The notes: generated by a model not told the origin, from the letters alone. A stretch of 64,000 bases of DNA from JAAXKN01 sp050258815 (GCA_050258815.1 JBLMZM010000182.1:1-64000); one strand, 5' to 3'. Positions 29,323-38,332 are shown, counted from the stretch's first letter. Numbers and translations: made by a program.

Positions 29323-32300
29323 ATGGCTGTACAAAAATCCCTGGGTATCTGTATCGGTGCTTCGACAGTTTCGGCTGTTTATATTCGAAAGCAGTATAAC
29401 ACAGTTCTTATAGATGAAGCCAGAACAATTACGCACAATGGAAATCCAAAGAAGGTTATATCTGATTTATTTTCCGCCGGTAAAATCCCTCCCAGGGTTA
29501 CGGTTACAGGAAAAAAATTCAGAAAATTTCTGAATCTTACCTCTATCTCTGAAGCAGAGGCAGTAGAAACAGCCGCAGATCACCTGCAGCTGACTTCAGA
29601 TATAATAATAAGTGCAGGCGGAGAAAATTTTATAATATATGCACTAAACGGTGATAATAAGATTTCAAAGGTCTGTACCGGTAATAAGTGCGCCTCAGGC
29701 ACGGGTGAATTCTTCCTTCAGCAGATAAAAAGGATGGACCTGGATGTTGAGGAGGCTATAGCTTTCGGTCAGGAAGGAGAGCCCTACAACATTTCGGGCA
29801 GGTGTTCGGTTTTCTGCAAGTCCGATTGTACACATGCCCTTAACAAAGGGGTCGAAAAGGCGAGCGTGGTAGCGGGTTTATCTAAAATGATGGCCCAGAA
29901 GATTATTGAACTTACTTCCAGGGTATCCCACCAAAGGGTAACATTGATAGGCGGAACCTCAAAGAACAGGGCCATGATGCGGTTTCTTGAAGAATACTTT
30001 GAAGATATAAGCATCCCGGAGGAAGCTCCTTATTTTGAAGCACTGGGAGCCGCAGTATATGGACTTACACACGTGACGGCCGAATTCAATCCTGAGGATC
30101 TCTTTTCGGAAAAGCATTCGCCATTTACTTTTCATAAACCGCTTAGCGAGTTTCAGCATATGGTGCAATTTAAGGAGCTGAATAGAGGAGCGGCCCATGA
30201 GGGTGACGTCTGTATATTGGGGCTGGACGTCGGTTCAACCACGACAAAGGCCGTATTGCTGAGGAAAAGTGATAAGGCCATTCTTGCCTCTGAATACCTG
30301 AGGACAAACGGCGACCCGGTAAAAGCCTCCATTGAATGCTACTGCAGCATAAGGAAGCAGCTGAATGCAGAAGTCAGGATAACAGGACTTGGTGTTACCG
30401 GTTCAGGACGCCACATCGCAGGCCTGCACGCCCTGACAAAGGGCATAATAAACGAGATCATTGCACACGCAGCTGCCACGGTGTATTTTGACAAGGATGT
30501 GGATACTATTTATGAAATAGGCGGGCAGGATGCAAAATATACCCTTATCACCTCCGGCATAGCTTCTGATTATGCAATGAACGAGGCCTGCTCGGCGGGC
30601 ACGGGTTCGTTCCTGGAGGAAGCAGCAAAGGAATCACTGGACATCAGCTACACCGATATAGGTGAAATTGCCCTCAGGGCGAAATACCCGCCCAACTTTA
30701 ATGACCAGTGTGCCGCATTTATTAGCAGTGACATAAAGAATGCCTTACATGAAGGCCTTTCAAAAGAAGATATTCTTTCCGGACTGGTTTATTCAATATG
30801 CATGAATTATAACAACAGGGTAAAGGGCAACCGGGCTGCCGGCAGGAAGGTATTCATGCAGGGAGGTGTCTGCTATAATAAGGCCGTTCCTGTTGCCATG
30901 GCAGCGCTTACCGGAAAGGAAATCATAGTACCGCCTGAACCCGGACTGATGGGAGCCTTCGGCGTGGCTCTTGAGATAATTCACAGGCTTGAACTGGGGC
31001 TTCTGACAGAACAGGACTTTAGTCTCGATGAACTTATCCAAAGAAGGGTCGAATATGGGAAGTCCTTTATTTGCGCCGGCGGTAAGGAAAAATGCGACAG
31101 GAAATGCACGATATCAATGATAAGGATCAATGACAGAAGGTATCCTTTCGGGGGAGCATGCAACAGGTACTATAACATGCAGGTGGATGAGAAGGCCATA
31201 GATCAGGGAACTGATCTCGTCAGGCTGAGAGAAAAGCTGGTTTTTGAAAAGTATATTCATCCGGCAGCAGTAAGTGAGGATGCACCCAGGGTTGGAATCT
31301 CCAGGTCATTTTTTACAAATACACTTTTTCCGCTATACTACAATTTCTTTACAAGATTAGGTTTTAATGTAGTGCTTGCCGGGGAATCAAGGGCAGAGGG
31401 GGTTGACAAGAAAGAAGCGGCCTTCTGTTATCCGGTCGAGCTTTCTCACGGTTTCATGCAGGATTTAGTTCAAAAGAAACCCGACTTTATATTTCTGCCC
31501 CATATAACCGAAATATATAATTCTGGTGAAAACCTGCCTAAAAAGACGTGTGTCCTTCTTCAGTCTGAAAACTATTATCTTAAAAGCGCCTTTAAGGATG
31601 ATCTGCAGGGGATAAAAATACTGGATCCTGTGCTCAACTTTTCAAATGGATATGACAGCGCCCTGAATGAATTTCTTGGGATGTCAGCCAGTCTTGGAAG
31701 ATCAAAAAATCAGGTAGCCGAGGCCTATGGTTATGCATGCATTGAACTGGATAAAATGTTTTCTGAGTTCCGGAGTATTGGAAAGGAAACACTCCGCAGG
31801 CTTGAAGAAAATCCGGAAGAATTCGCCATAGTTTTATTCGGCAGGGGATACAATGCATATGCAAAAGAGGCCAACCTGGGAGTGCCGCAGAAGTTTGCAT
31901 CCAGGGGAGTAACCATCATCCCGCATGACTTTTTGCCATCGGAACATCTTGAAAGTTATAAGCACATGTACTGGGCTATGGGGCAGCAGATATTAAAGGG
32001 TGCAAGGATGATAAAACAACATCCACAGCTGTTTGCTGCATTCATTACAAATTTCAGCTGCGGACCTGATTCTTTTATTATACCCTATTTCAGAAAAATA
32101 ATGGGGAGAAAACCATCACTGACCCTGGAACTCGACAGCCATTCTGCAGATGCGGGTATAAATACGAGAATTGAAGCTGCCCTGGATATAATTAAAAGCT
32201 ACAGGGAATTGAACAGACATGGGCAGGCTGAGGAGATCAGCGCCGGGGACTTCAGGGCTCTGAGGGTAATAAGCGAAACCAGGATAATTGATTCTGAGGG

Positions 32301-33690
32301 CAGGGAGATGTCAATATCGGATCCTGCCGTAAAGGTCGTGGTGCCAAGTATGGGGAGGCTCGCAACAGAGGCTTTCGCGGCTGCATTCAGGTACATGGGA
32401 ATCAATTCCGAAGCCCTGCCCGTCTATGATATGAAGACGCTTACAACAGGACGGGGAAATACTTCCTGCAAGGAATGCCTGCCTCTTATTCTGAATGTAG
32501 GATCAATGATTGATTACTACAACAGGCGTGAAAGCAAGGATGAAAAGACGCTGTTCTTTATGGCCAAAGGCGACGGTCCCTGCCGCCTGGGACAGTATCA
32601 CGTTTATCTTGAAGACGTGATAAAAAACAGGAAGATGAAGAATATAGGCATTTATACGCTTTCAGATGAAAATTCTTATGAGGATCTGGGTAATAAGTTT
32701 GTAATGAGGGGCTGGGCCGCCATTACACTTGGCAATACGATGAAGGATATATATAATGCAATGCAGGTGCTGGCTGTGGACAAAGAGAAGGCCGCCGCGA
32801 TTTTCAATGAGGAATACGCCAGGGTACTGCACTGCCTCGAGAAAGATACACTGAAGAAGGTCTATGAACAGCTGGAAAATACGGCCCGCATATTTAACTC
32901 TATTGAACGGACGGAATCAATTCATGACGTAAAGAAAGTTGTGCTGGTTGGGGAAATATTCGTGAGGCATGATGAGTTTTCAAGAATGGATCTTATTGAA
33001 AGACTTGCCGAACGGGGTTTTGTAACCAGGGTAATTCCGATTGGTGAGTATGTATATTATTCAAATTATCTTGCATCAAGGGAAAATCAGGGGAAAGCAG
33101 GAGCCCTTACAAACAGGCTGAAGTTTGGAATAAGGGACTTTGTGCAGAAAGAAGTTGAAAGAAAGATCAAAAAAGCCTTGTCAAAATCCGGATTCCTGGA
33201 ATATGATATTCCCGAAATTAAAGACATACTGAAGAAGGCGGAGCACCTTGTAAGGACAGATCTTGCGGGTGAGGCAATCCTTACAATAGGATCTGCATTC
33301 AGGGAGATAATGGATCATGCATGCGGAGTAATATCCCTGGGACCATTCGGCTGCATGCCTTCGCGTGTGGCTGAGGCTATTCTTAATGTTGAGATGAATA
33401 CCATGGGAAAAGCCAGGGCAGAGGGGAAAAAACACAAACCCGCTATTGAGGAGGACCTGCCTTTTCTTGCGGTTGAAACCGATGGCAACATTTTCCCGCA
33501 AATCATCCAATCGAAAATTGAAATATTTATGCTTCAGGCAGAAAGGCTGCACCAAAAAATGAAAACGGCCGATAAAGGGGTGCTTGAAAAATATAAGGCG
33601 GCTTTCGGTGAAATGCTGAGAGGTTATTCTGCCAGGGATTCCGAAAAAGAAATTCCTGACTACGATAAAGTAGTTTCGGAAACAGAATAG
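29323..33690 (+). CDS. Giant 2-hydroxyacyl-CoA dehydratase activase (BcrAD/BadFG ATPases plus DUF2229)
   Basis: This is a 1455-residue fusion. Two ASKHA ATPase domains of the BcrAD/BadFG/HgdC type come first (about 1-265 and 300-555); the second opens with 'GLDVGSTTTKAVLL'. Each has the cysteine pair that in HgdC holds a bridging [4Fe-4S] cluster: C123 and C161 in the first, C423 and C463 in the second ('EACSAGTGSF', 'NDQCAAFISSD'). A DUF2229 region (about 640-860) and a C-terminal region resembling dehydratase subunits (about 990-1420) follow. HgdC-type proteins use ATP to inject a low-potential electron into a dehydratase or reductase. No separate dehydratase genes are nearby, so the partner, and even whether the substrate is an acyl-CoA, is unknown. 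It implies anaerobic metabolism. Confidence 0.9.
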   Translation: MAVQKSLGICIGASTVSAVYIRKQYNTVLIDEARTITHNGNPKKVISDLFSAGKIPPRVTVTGKKFRKFLNLTSISEAEAVETAADHLQLTSDIIISAGGENFIIYALNGDNKISKVCTGNKCASGTGEFFLQQIKRMDLDVEEAIAFGQEGEPYNISGRCSVFCKSDCTHALNKGVEKASVVAGLSKMMAQKIIELTSRVSHQRVTLIGGTSKNRAMMRFLEEYFEDISIPEEAPYFEALGAAVYGLTHVTAEFNPEDLFSEKHSPFTFHKPLSEFQHMVQFKELNRGAAHEGDVCILGLDVGSTTTKAVLLRKSDKAILASEYLRTNGDPVKASIECYCSIRKQLNAEVRITGLGVTGSGRHIAGLHALTKGIINEIIAHAAATVYFDKDVDTIYEIGGQDAKYTLITSGIASDYAMNEACSAGTGSFLEEAAKESLDISYTDIGEIALRAKYPPNFNDQCAAFISSDIKNALHEGLSKEDILSGLVYSICMNYNNRVKGNRAAGRKVFMQGGVCYNKAVPVAMAALTGKEIIVPPEPGLMGAFGVALEIIHRLELGLLTEQDFSLDELIQRRVEYGKSFICAGGKEKCDRKCTISMIRINDRRYPFGGACNRYYNMQVDEKAIDQGTDLVRLREKLVFEKYIHPAAVSEDAPRVGISRSFFTNTLFPLYYNFFTRLGFNVVLAGESRAEGVDKKEAAFCYPVELSHGFMQDLVQKKPDFIFLPHITEIYNSGENLPKKTCVLLQSENYYLKSAFKDDLQGIKILDPVLNFSNGYDSALNEFLGMSASLGRSKNQVAEAYGYACIELDKMFSEFRSIGKETLRRLEENPEEFAIVLFGRGYNAYAKEANLGVPQKFASRGVTIIPHDFLPSEHLESYKHMYWAMGQQILKGARMIKQHPQLFAAFITNFSCGPDSFIIPYFRKIMGRKPSLTLELDSHSADAGINTRIEAALDIIKSYRELNRHGQAEEISAGDFRALRVISETRIIDSEGREMSISDPAVKVVVPSMGRLATEAFAAAFRYMGINSEALPVYDMKTLTTGRGNTSCKECLPLILNVGSMIDYYNRRESKDEKTLFFMAKGDGPCRLGQYHVYLEDVIKNRKMKNIGIYTLSDENSYEDLGNKFVMRGWAAITLGNTMKDIYNAMQVLAVDKEKAAAIFNEEYARVLHCLEKDTLKKVYEQLENTARIFNSIERTESIHDVKKVVLVGEIFVRHDEFSRMDLIERLAERGFVTRVIPIGEYVYYSNYLASRENQGKAGALTNRLKFGIRDFVQKEVERKIKKALSKSGFLEYDIPEIKDILKKAEHLVRTDLAGEAILTIGSAFREIMDHACGVISLGPFGCMPSRVAEAILNVEMNTMGKARAEGKKHKPAIEEDLPFLAVETDGNIFPQIIQSKIEIFMLQAERLHQKMKTADKGVLEKYKAAFGEMLRGYSARDSEKEIPDYDKVVSETE

Positions 33691-33711
33691 AGTTGGAAAT
33701 TACGTGGCCTC

Positions 33712-33743
33712 CAGGAAACAGTTCCTTTGTGGAACTGTTCCTG
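33712..33743. terminator. Hairpin between convergent activase and trpB2 genes
   Basis: An inverted repeat with 13 paired positions and one bulged A (33712-33725 with 33731-33743, five-base loop) lies between two genes that end toward each other. No strong T-tract flanks it, but its position supports a bidirectional terminator. Confidence 0.6.
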
Positions 33744-33770
33744 AAGACCCGAATAAAATTTTTATGCTGA

Positions 33771-35135
33771 TTACCCTTTTACTTCCGGCAGGTGTTCCAG
33801 ATATTCATTTACTTTCTGAGTGGGAAGTTCAAAATTTTCAAGGCCGCCCTTTAAGAATGCCTCATATGCACCCAGATCCAGGAATCCATGTCCTGAGAGA
33901 TTAAAAAGTATGGTTTTTGCCTGTCCCGATTCCTTACATTTCTTTGCCTGTTCAATAACTGATTTTATGGCGTGTGAACTTTCAGGGGCCGGAACAATAC
34001 CTTCTGTCTGCGCAAATATCCTGGCTGCCTCAAATACTTCGTTCTGCTGGTATGCTTCAGCACCAATGAGTCCCCTGTTATAAAGATGGGAGATTATGGG
34101 CGACATCCCGTGATAGCGAAGGCCACCGGCATGAATTGAAGGCGGAACATATTTGTGACCAAGCGTGTACATCTTCATCATTGGTGTGAGTCCGGCTTCA
34201 TCACCAAAATCATATGCGAATTCTCCCTTTGTGAGCGTAGGACATGAGGATGGTTCGACGGCTATTACTTCAAGGTCTTTTTTCCCGTTTGTCAGTTTGT
34301 CTCTCAGGAAACTGAAGCTGATGCCTGCAAAATTACTGCCGCCGCCAACGCAGGCAACAATAATGTCAGGGTACTCGTCAACTTTTTCCATCTGAAGTCT
34401 TGCCTCCTCACCGATGATTGTCTGGTGCAGAAGTACATGATTGAGTACGCTGCCGAGCGAATAATTTGTATCGTCTCTCTGGGCTGCAATTTCAACGGCT
34501 TCACTGATCGCAATACCAAGGGAACCGGGAGAATCAGGATGTTCCTGCAATATTCTCATGCCTGACCGGGTCAGCGTAGAGGGACTGGCTACAACGTCTG
34601 CTCCAAAGAGCTGCATGAATGTCTTCCTGTATGGTTTCTGCTGGAAACTGACCTTGACCATAAATACCTGGCATTCCATGCCGAAATGGTTGCACGCTAT
34701 GGATAAAGCAGAGCCCCACTGGCCGGCTCCGGTTTCGGTAACCAGTTTTTTAATCCCAGCTTTCTTGTTGTAGTATGCCTGCGCTGTTGCAGTATTGGAT
34801 TTATGGCTGCCGGATGGGCTGGAGCCCTCGTATTTGAAGAATATTTTTGCAGGAGTATCCAGGTATTTCTCCAGCTGGTATGCCCGGATGAGGGGGCTGG
34901 GACGGTTGAGCGCATAAATATCCAGTACTTCGTCCGGGATCTCAATGTAACGCTCGCTGCTCATTTCCTGTTTTATAAGTTCTTCGGGAAAAATAGCCAG
35001 CAGGTCCTCGGGACTTGCCGGCTGTTTAGTAACCGGATTTAATGGCAGCGCTAAAGGCTCACCCAGGTCTGCAAGAATGTTGTAATATGCACGGGGCATT
35101 TCATTTACGTTCAGGTTAATTCTGTTCTGTTTCAT
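33771..35135 (-). CDS. trpB2: Tryptophan synthase beta chain, TrpB2 type
   Basis: This 454-residue PLP enzyme condenses indole with serine to make tryptophan. It belongs to the longer TrpB2 group, as shown by the N-terminal extension and 'LNRPSPLIRA'. The PLP lysine is K112 in 'SPSGSHKSNTA', the phosphate-binding glycine loop is 'CVGGGSNFAG', and 'ETGAGQWGSA' is the substrate loop. TrpB2 often works without TrpA, using free indole. The start is supported by AGGAG six bases upstream. No other trp genes are near. The 5' leader carries a tryptophan-rich leader peptide and two switchable terminators, so expression is probably controlled by attenuation in response to tryptophan charging. Confidence 0.94.
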   Translation of the reverse strand: MKQNRINLNVNEMPRAYYNILADLGEPLALPLNPVTKQPASPEDLLAIFPEELIKQEMSSERYIEIPDEVLDIYALNRPSPLIRAYQLEKYLDTPAKIFFKYEGSSPSGSHKSNTATAQAYYNKKAGIKKLVTETGAGQWGSALSIACNHFGMECQVFMVKVSFQQKPYRKTFMQLFGADVVASPSTLTRSGMRILQEHPDSPGSLGIAISEAVEIAAQRDDTNYSLGSVLNHVLLHQTIIGEEARLQMEKVDEYPDIIVACVGGGSNFAGISFSFLRDKLTNGKKDLEVIAVEPSSCPTLTKGEFAYDFGDEAGLTPMMKMYTLGHKYVPPSIHAGGLRYHGMSPIISHLYNRGLIGAEAYQQNEVFEAARIFAQTEGIVPAPESSHAIKSVIEQAKKCKESGQAKTILFNLSGHGFLDLGAYEAFLKGGLENFELPTQKVNEYLEHLPEVKG

Positions 35136-35175
35136 TTCATTCTCCTGTTATGTTTTTTATTTAGTGTTAATAGTC

Positions 35176-35208
35176 AAAAAAAAAGCCGTGATGTCATCTC
35201 ACGGCTTT
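35176..35208 (-). terminator. trpB2 attenuator: terminator hairpin 2 (arms 3:4)
   Basis: Read on the minus strand, AAAGCCGTGA (35208-35199) pairs perfectly with TCACGGCTTT (35191-35182) across a 7-base loop, and nine consecutive T (35184-35176) follow. This is a textbook intrinsic terminator, placed about 40 bases before the trpB2 start codon. Its 5' arm can alternatively pair with the 3' arm of the preceding hairpin. Confidence 0.9.
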
Positions 35209-35250
35209 AAAAACAAAAAAGCCGTGAATAGTTATTTCACTATCCACGGC
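35209..35250 (-). terminator. trpB2 attenuator: hairpin 1 (arms 1:2) with T-rich tail
   Basis: On the minus strand a 12-bp stem (35250-35239 with 35232-35221, one G-T wobble, six-base loop) is followed by T6-G-T5. It is both a terminator in its own right and the competitor of an alternative pairing: TCACGGCTTT at 35227-35218 is identical to arm 4 and can bind arm 3 (35208-35199) over 10 bp, which would prevent hairpin 2. Confidence 0.85.
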
Positions 35251-35272
35251 TATATAAAAATCTTAATATATA

Positions 35273-35359
35273 TTACGCACAAGACAGTGAAACATAGTTG
35301 TTCCACCACCAGCGCCAGGTGTTATTTACATTCGTTAATATGTTGTTATTTTCTTTCAT
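35273..35359 (-). CDS. trpL: Trp leader peptide upstream of trpB2
   Basis: A 28-codon open frame (ATG at 35359, TAA at 35275-35273) encodes a peptide containing Trp-Arg-Trp-Trp-Trp at residues 15-19. Trp is the rarest residue, so four codons in five positions just before a tandem terminator is the signature of a trp operon leader peptide. The start has AGGA only about one base away, which is a weak spacing, so translation may be inefficient or start differently. No product function is expected; ribosome stalling is the function. Confidence 0.82.
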   Translation of the reverse strand: MKENNNILTNVNNTWRWWWNNYVSLSCA

Positions 35360-35573
35360 TTCCTGAAATATAAATTATATTTCTAAAAAATCCAAGAGAT
35401 ATTATGAGACAAGGATAAAAATGTGCTGCCAGTTGTGGCAATTATGCCGCAGCAATATGGTTATTGCGAAAAAATTTTAAGCAGATTGCATTTCCATACT
35501 GTGTCTGCTCATTAGTCTTTGCCTTTTTCCAATTTCCTTTTTACCTTTTACATAAAGTTTTTAAGGAATAGAA

Positions 35574-36518
35574 ATGCGATATAAAAAGTTGTGTAAGAAC
35601 GGACCCGAAGTTTCGGTTATTGGATTTGGTGCCTGGGCAATCGGAGGCAGGGACTGGGGCAAGACAGACGATAGTGAATCCATTGCAGCAATTAATGAGG
35701 CCCTGGACAGGGGGGTAAACTTCCTGGATACGGCCGATGTATATGGTTTTGGTCATTCAGAGGAATTAATTGCGAGGGTAATTAAGGACAGGGGTAAAGG
35801 CAATATTTTTATTGCAACCAAGGCCGGCAGCGATTTTTACGATTATAAAAATGAGGCCGGAGAAGTTGAGGTTAAACCTAATTATACAAAGGATTATCTC
35901 ATCTCGGCGGCTGAACGTAGTTTGAAAAGACTTAACCTGGAGACGCTGGACCTGCTGCAGCTGCATAGCCCGGGTATTGATCTCCTGGAGAGGGATGATC
36001 CCTGGGAAGCAATTTATCAGCTGAAAAAAGACGGGAAGATCAGACTGGCGGGACTCAGTGTACAGTCATTTAAGGAGTCCGAGCAGGCATTCCTGCTTGA
36101 CAGGCATAATGACCTTCTGGACTGCCTGCAGGTAAGATATAATCTGCTGGAAAGGGAAGCCGAAAAGGAATTATTTCCCAAAGCCCTGAAATATGGCATC
36201 GGCATTATCGCCAGGATCCCGATACTCTTCGGCTTTCTTGCAGGGAAGTTTAACCGAGAGAGCCGTTTCGGAGAAGGTGACCACAGGAGATGGAACCTTT
36301 CACCCGAAAAATTGGAAAAGTACCTGAATGAAATTGAAAACTATGAACCCTTATATATGCTGCATCCAGAATATAAAAAAGCACAGCTGAGTCTGGGATT
36401 CTGCCTGTCACATCCGGCAGTAAGCACTGCAATACCTGGCGGAAAAAATCCACAGCAGGTTGCTGAAAACTGCGTAGCAGCCGATATAAATCCTGAGATA
36501 TATAAAGACGTTGTTTAG
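35574..36518 (+). CDS. Aldo/keto reductase
   Basis: This is a 314-residue NADPH-dependent oxidoreductase with a TIM-barrel fold. The catalytic tetrad is recognisable as D52 and Y57 in 'FLDTADVYG', K83 in 'ATKAG' and H131 in 'LLQLHSPG'. A C-terminal 'VSTAIPGGKNPQQVAEN' is the cofactor-binding segment. The substrate is unknown; such proteins reduce aldehydes or ketones of sugars and metabolites. AAGGA lies seven bases before the ATG. It is divergent from trpB2 and not in an obvious operon. Confidence 0.93.
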   Translation: MRYKKLCKNGPEVSVIGFGAWAIGGRDWGKTDDSESIAAINEALDRGVNFLDTADVYGFGHSEELIARVIKDRGKGNIFIATKAGSDFYDYKNEAGEVEVKPNYTKDYLISAAERSLKRLNLETLDLLQLHSPGIDLLERDDPWEAIYQLKKDGKIRLAGLSVQSFKESEQAFLLDRHNDLLDCLQVRYNLLEREAEKELFPKALKYGIGIIARIPILFGFLAGKFNRESRFGEGDHRRWNLSPEKLEKYLNEIENYEPLYMLHPEYKKAQLSLGFCLSHPAVSTAIPGGKNPQQVAENCVAADINPEIYKDVV

Positions 36519-36552
36519 GTTTTGAGCATGGGACGGTAATCCATTACAAATT

Positions 36553-36594
36553 TATACCCCGGATATGTTGAATAAAGACTGTCTCCGGGGTATA
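36553..36594 (+). terminator. Hairpin after the aldo/keto reductase gene
   Basis: A perfect 10-bp inverted repeat (TATACCCCGG at 36553-36562, CCGGGGTATA at 36585-36594) with a 22-base loop lies 34 bases past the stop codon. No T-tract follows, so termination is probable by position only. Confidence 0.5.
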
Positions 36595-36786
36595 GAATCA
36601 CTGCAAATAAAGCCACATAATGCCCCGGCAACGATTCCCTTTGCTGCCTTTATCACTTTAAACCTTTTTCCCCAAAAGACTGTCGAAATTATATATTATT
36701 GCATATAATATAGCAGGAACATGGAAAGGGAATTTGTTTTATAAATATTACTATGGAAGAAATTTAATCTCCTGGAAGAAATAAAT

Positions 36787-37551
36787 ATGATAAAGAGAAT
36801 TGTCCCGGTATTGTTATTTTCCCTTGGGGTATTCGGCTGTGGCACGGCACAACTGGATCTGAGTAAGAAGAATATGAATATTGTTGTGGACGGCAGGCCG
36901 GATGAATGGAATAAAAGCAGCATGCAGTCATTCTATGAGGGTAAAATTCTTGCCGATGCGGTATATGATAACGACTACGTCTATATAGCCGGGGAATGTA
37001 CAGACAGACAGCTGGGCAGGCAGTTTGCCTTACGCGGCATTACGCTCTGGATTGATCCTCTGGGACAGGAAAATAAGGATCTGGAAGTTAATATAATGTA
37101 TAATGGTCTGAGAAGATTCAACATCACCCGGGGAAATTTTTTCTCGGTACTGGATGAAAGCCAACAGAAGAGGGCACTCCGGGAAGTGGAAAAGATCAGT
37201 AATGGTGTGCTTGTAATTGATAAAAAAGAAAAAAAGAGCTACATATTTACCAGGGAAAAAAATCCAGGTTTCGAGGCCGAAATTCTTATCAGTGACAATG
37301 TGCTTACCTTTGAAATCAAACTGCCCAGGCACATTAACGGGTTATTTAATGCATACAGCGACCTGCAATTGAATAAGAGTATGCTTGGTATTTTTCCAGG
37401 TCAGTCTCAGTTCAGAAGACCGGGAGGCATGCCTTCCAGGATGATGGGAGGCAGACCAGGGGCAGACGGGTTTCCGGGCGGCAGGGTGAGGGAATCTAGC
37501 GCAAATGAGATTGATGAACTTTGGATAAAGCTGAATGCAGATGATAAATAA
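36787..37551 (+). CDS. Lipoprotein with CBM9/DOMON-like domain
   Basis: This 254-residue lipoprotein has a lipobox 'GVFGC' (C18). Residues about 30-200 resemble the CBM9/DOMON beta-sandwich: 'MNIVVDGRPDEWNKSS', 'DNDYVYIAGECTD' and 'GITLWIDPLGQENKD' are the usual core strands. Such domains bind sugars or haem-like ligands, but the binding residues cannot be verified. The last 50 residues form a Gly/Met/Arg-rich low-complexity stretch ('GGMPSRMMGGRPGADGF') before a conserved-looking tail. It overlaps the next lipoprotein gene by 17 bases, so the two are translationally coupled and probably act together at the envelope. Confidence 0.72.
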   Translation: MIKRIVPVLLFSLGVFGCGTAQLDLSKKNMNIVVDGRPDEWNKSSMQSFYEGKILADAVYDNDYVYIAGECTDRQLGRQFALRGITLWIDPLGQENKDLEVNIMYNGLRRFNITRGNFFSVLDESQQKRALREVEKISNGVLVIDKKEKKSYIFTREKNPGFEAEILISDNVLTFEIKLPRHINGLFNAYSDLQLNKSMLGIFPGQSQFRRPGGMPSRMMGGRPGADGFPGGRVRESSANEIDELWIKLNADDK

Positions 37552-38332
37552 TAGAAGTAAAGTCGTAATAACAGTCCTGCTTCTGCTGAGCGGATGCATG
37601 ACTGTACCTTTATCAAGGCAATCCGAGGAGGCTCCTGCTGCCTCAACAATGCTTTACTCAATGCTGCCCGGAAATTTCAGTAATTTATGGCAGCAAAGGA
37701 CTGTTAAGCTTTCGGTAACAGTAGACCAGCAGGCCCCGGCTCCCATAATTGGCGGCTCCTCTGGCGAAGGGGAGGGCGGGAGATCACGCATGCTGCCAAT
37801 TGATCTGTCGGTTACTTATATGGATTCTGTGCTGGTAAAGGCCGGACTCACGGAGTTTGAAACTCTCGCACAGATGAATCCGCAGGAGAGTGCTGAATTT
37901 GAAAACAGGTACCATGAAAAGTTTCAGAACGGAAATTTCAACCTGATCTGGATGGAGATGAACTCCTTCTATTCCGAAGACGCCCTGACAAGGGATAAAT
38001 GGACAATATACCTGGAGGATGACAGAGGCAATAAATATGAACCCTCCAGGATACTTGAAAATCCGGCGACTGTAGAGCAGAATCCCATTCTTAGTGATTC
38101 TGGTGCTCAGAATAATGAACCGGGCAGGTTTAACAGAGCAGAAATGTTCAGGCTGAACTCCAAAAGCTTCCTGCTATACTTCCCGCAGAAAGGATATGAT
38201 GGAAAAGACATTATCCGGAACACGAAAGCCTTGAAGTTTGTCTTCTTTGAATGGTCCTCAAGAGACGTGAAAAAAGAAGGTACACTGAACTTATCAGTAT
38301 TAAAATCAGGGAAGCCTGCTGGGAAAATTTAG
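37535..38332 (+). CDS. Hypothetical lipoprotein
   Basis: This 265-residue protein has a lipoprotein signal with lipobox 'LLLSGC' (C21). The mature part has a Gly-rich linker ('IIGGSSGEGEGGRSR') and a predicted beta-sandwich with no recognised family. The start codon lies inside the upstream gene (17-base overlap), and an in-frame ATG two codons later is an alternative start. Coupling to the CBM9-like lipoprotein suggests a two-component envelope complex, but no function can be assigned. Confidence 0.68.
   Translation: MQMINNRSKVVITVLLLLSGCMTVPLSRQSEEAPAASTMLYSMLPGNFSNLWQQRTVKLSVTVDQQAPAPIIGGSSGEGEGGRSRMLPIDLSVTYMDSVLVKAGLTEFETLAQMNPQESAEFENRYHEKFQNGNFNLIWMEMNSFYSEDALTRDKWTIYLEDDRGNKYEPSRILENPATVEQNPILSDSGAQNNEPGRFNRAEMFRLNSKSFLLYFPQKGYDGKDIIRNTKALKFVFFEWSSRDVKKEGTLNLSVLKSGKPAGKI

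Larger units (their letters stand above)
35176..35359 (-). promoter_or_regulatory. Tryptophan attenuator leader of trpB2
   Basis: The leader RNA contains a leader peptide with four Trp codons, then arms 1, 2, 3 and 4. A fifth segment inside the leader-peptide coding region (core TTTCACT, 35292-35286) can pair with AGTGAAA in hairpin 1 (35241-35235), extendable to about 13 bp with wobbles. Inferred logic: a ribosome stalled at the Trp codons leaves this segment free; it opens hairpin 1, arm 2 pairs with arm 3, and transcription reads on. With ample Trp-tRNA the ribosome reaches the stop at 35273, covers the segment, and hairpins 1 and 2 form and terminate. The parts are seen directly; the mechanism follows known trp attenuation. 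Confidence 0.82.

Noticed and set aside
35421..35480. A 19-codon open frame with AAGGA five bases before its ATG, upstream of the aldo/keto reductase gene (Cys- and Gln-rich start).
   Set aside because: It is too short to judge, has no run of one regulatory amino acid, and no terminator follows. Chance is likely.
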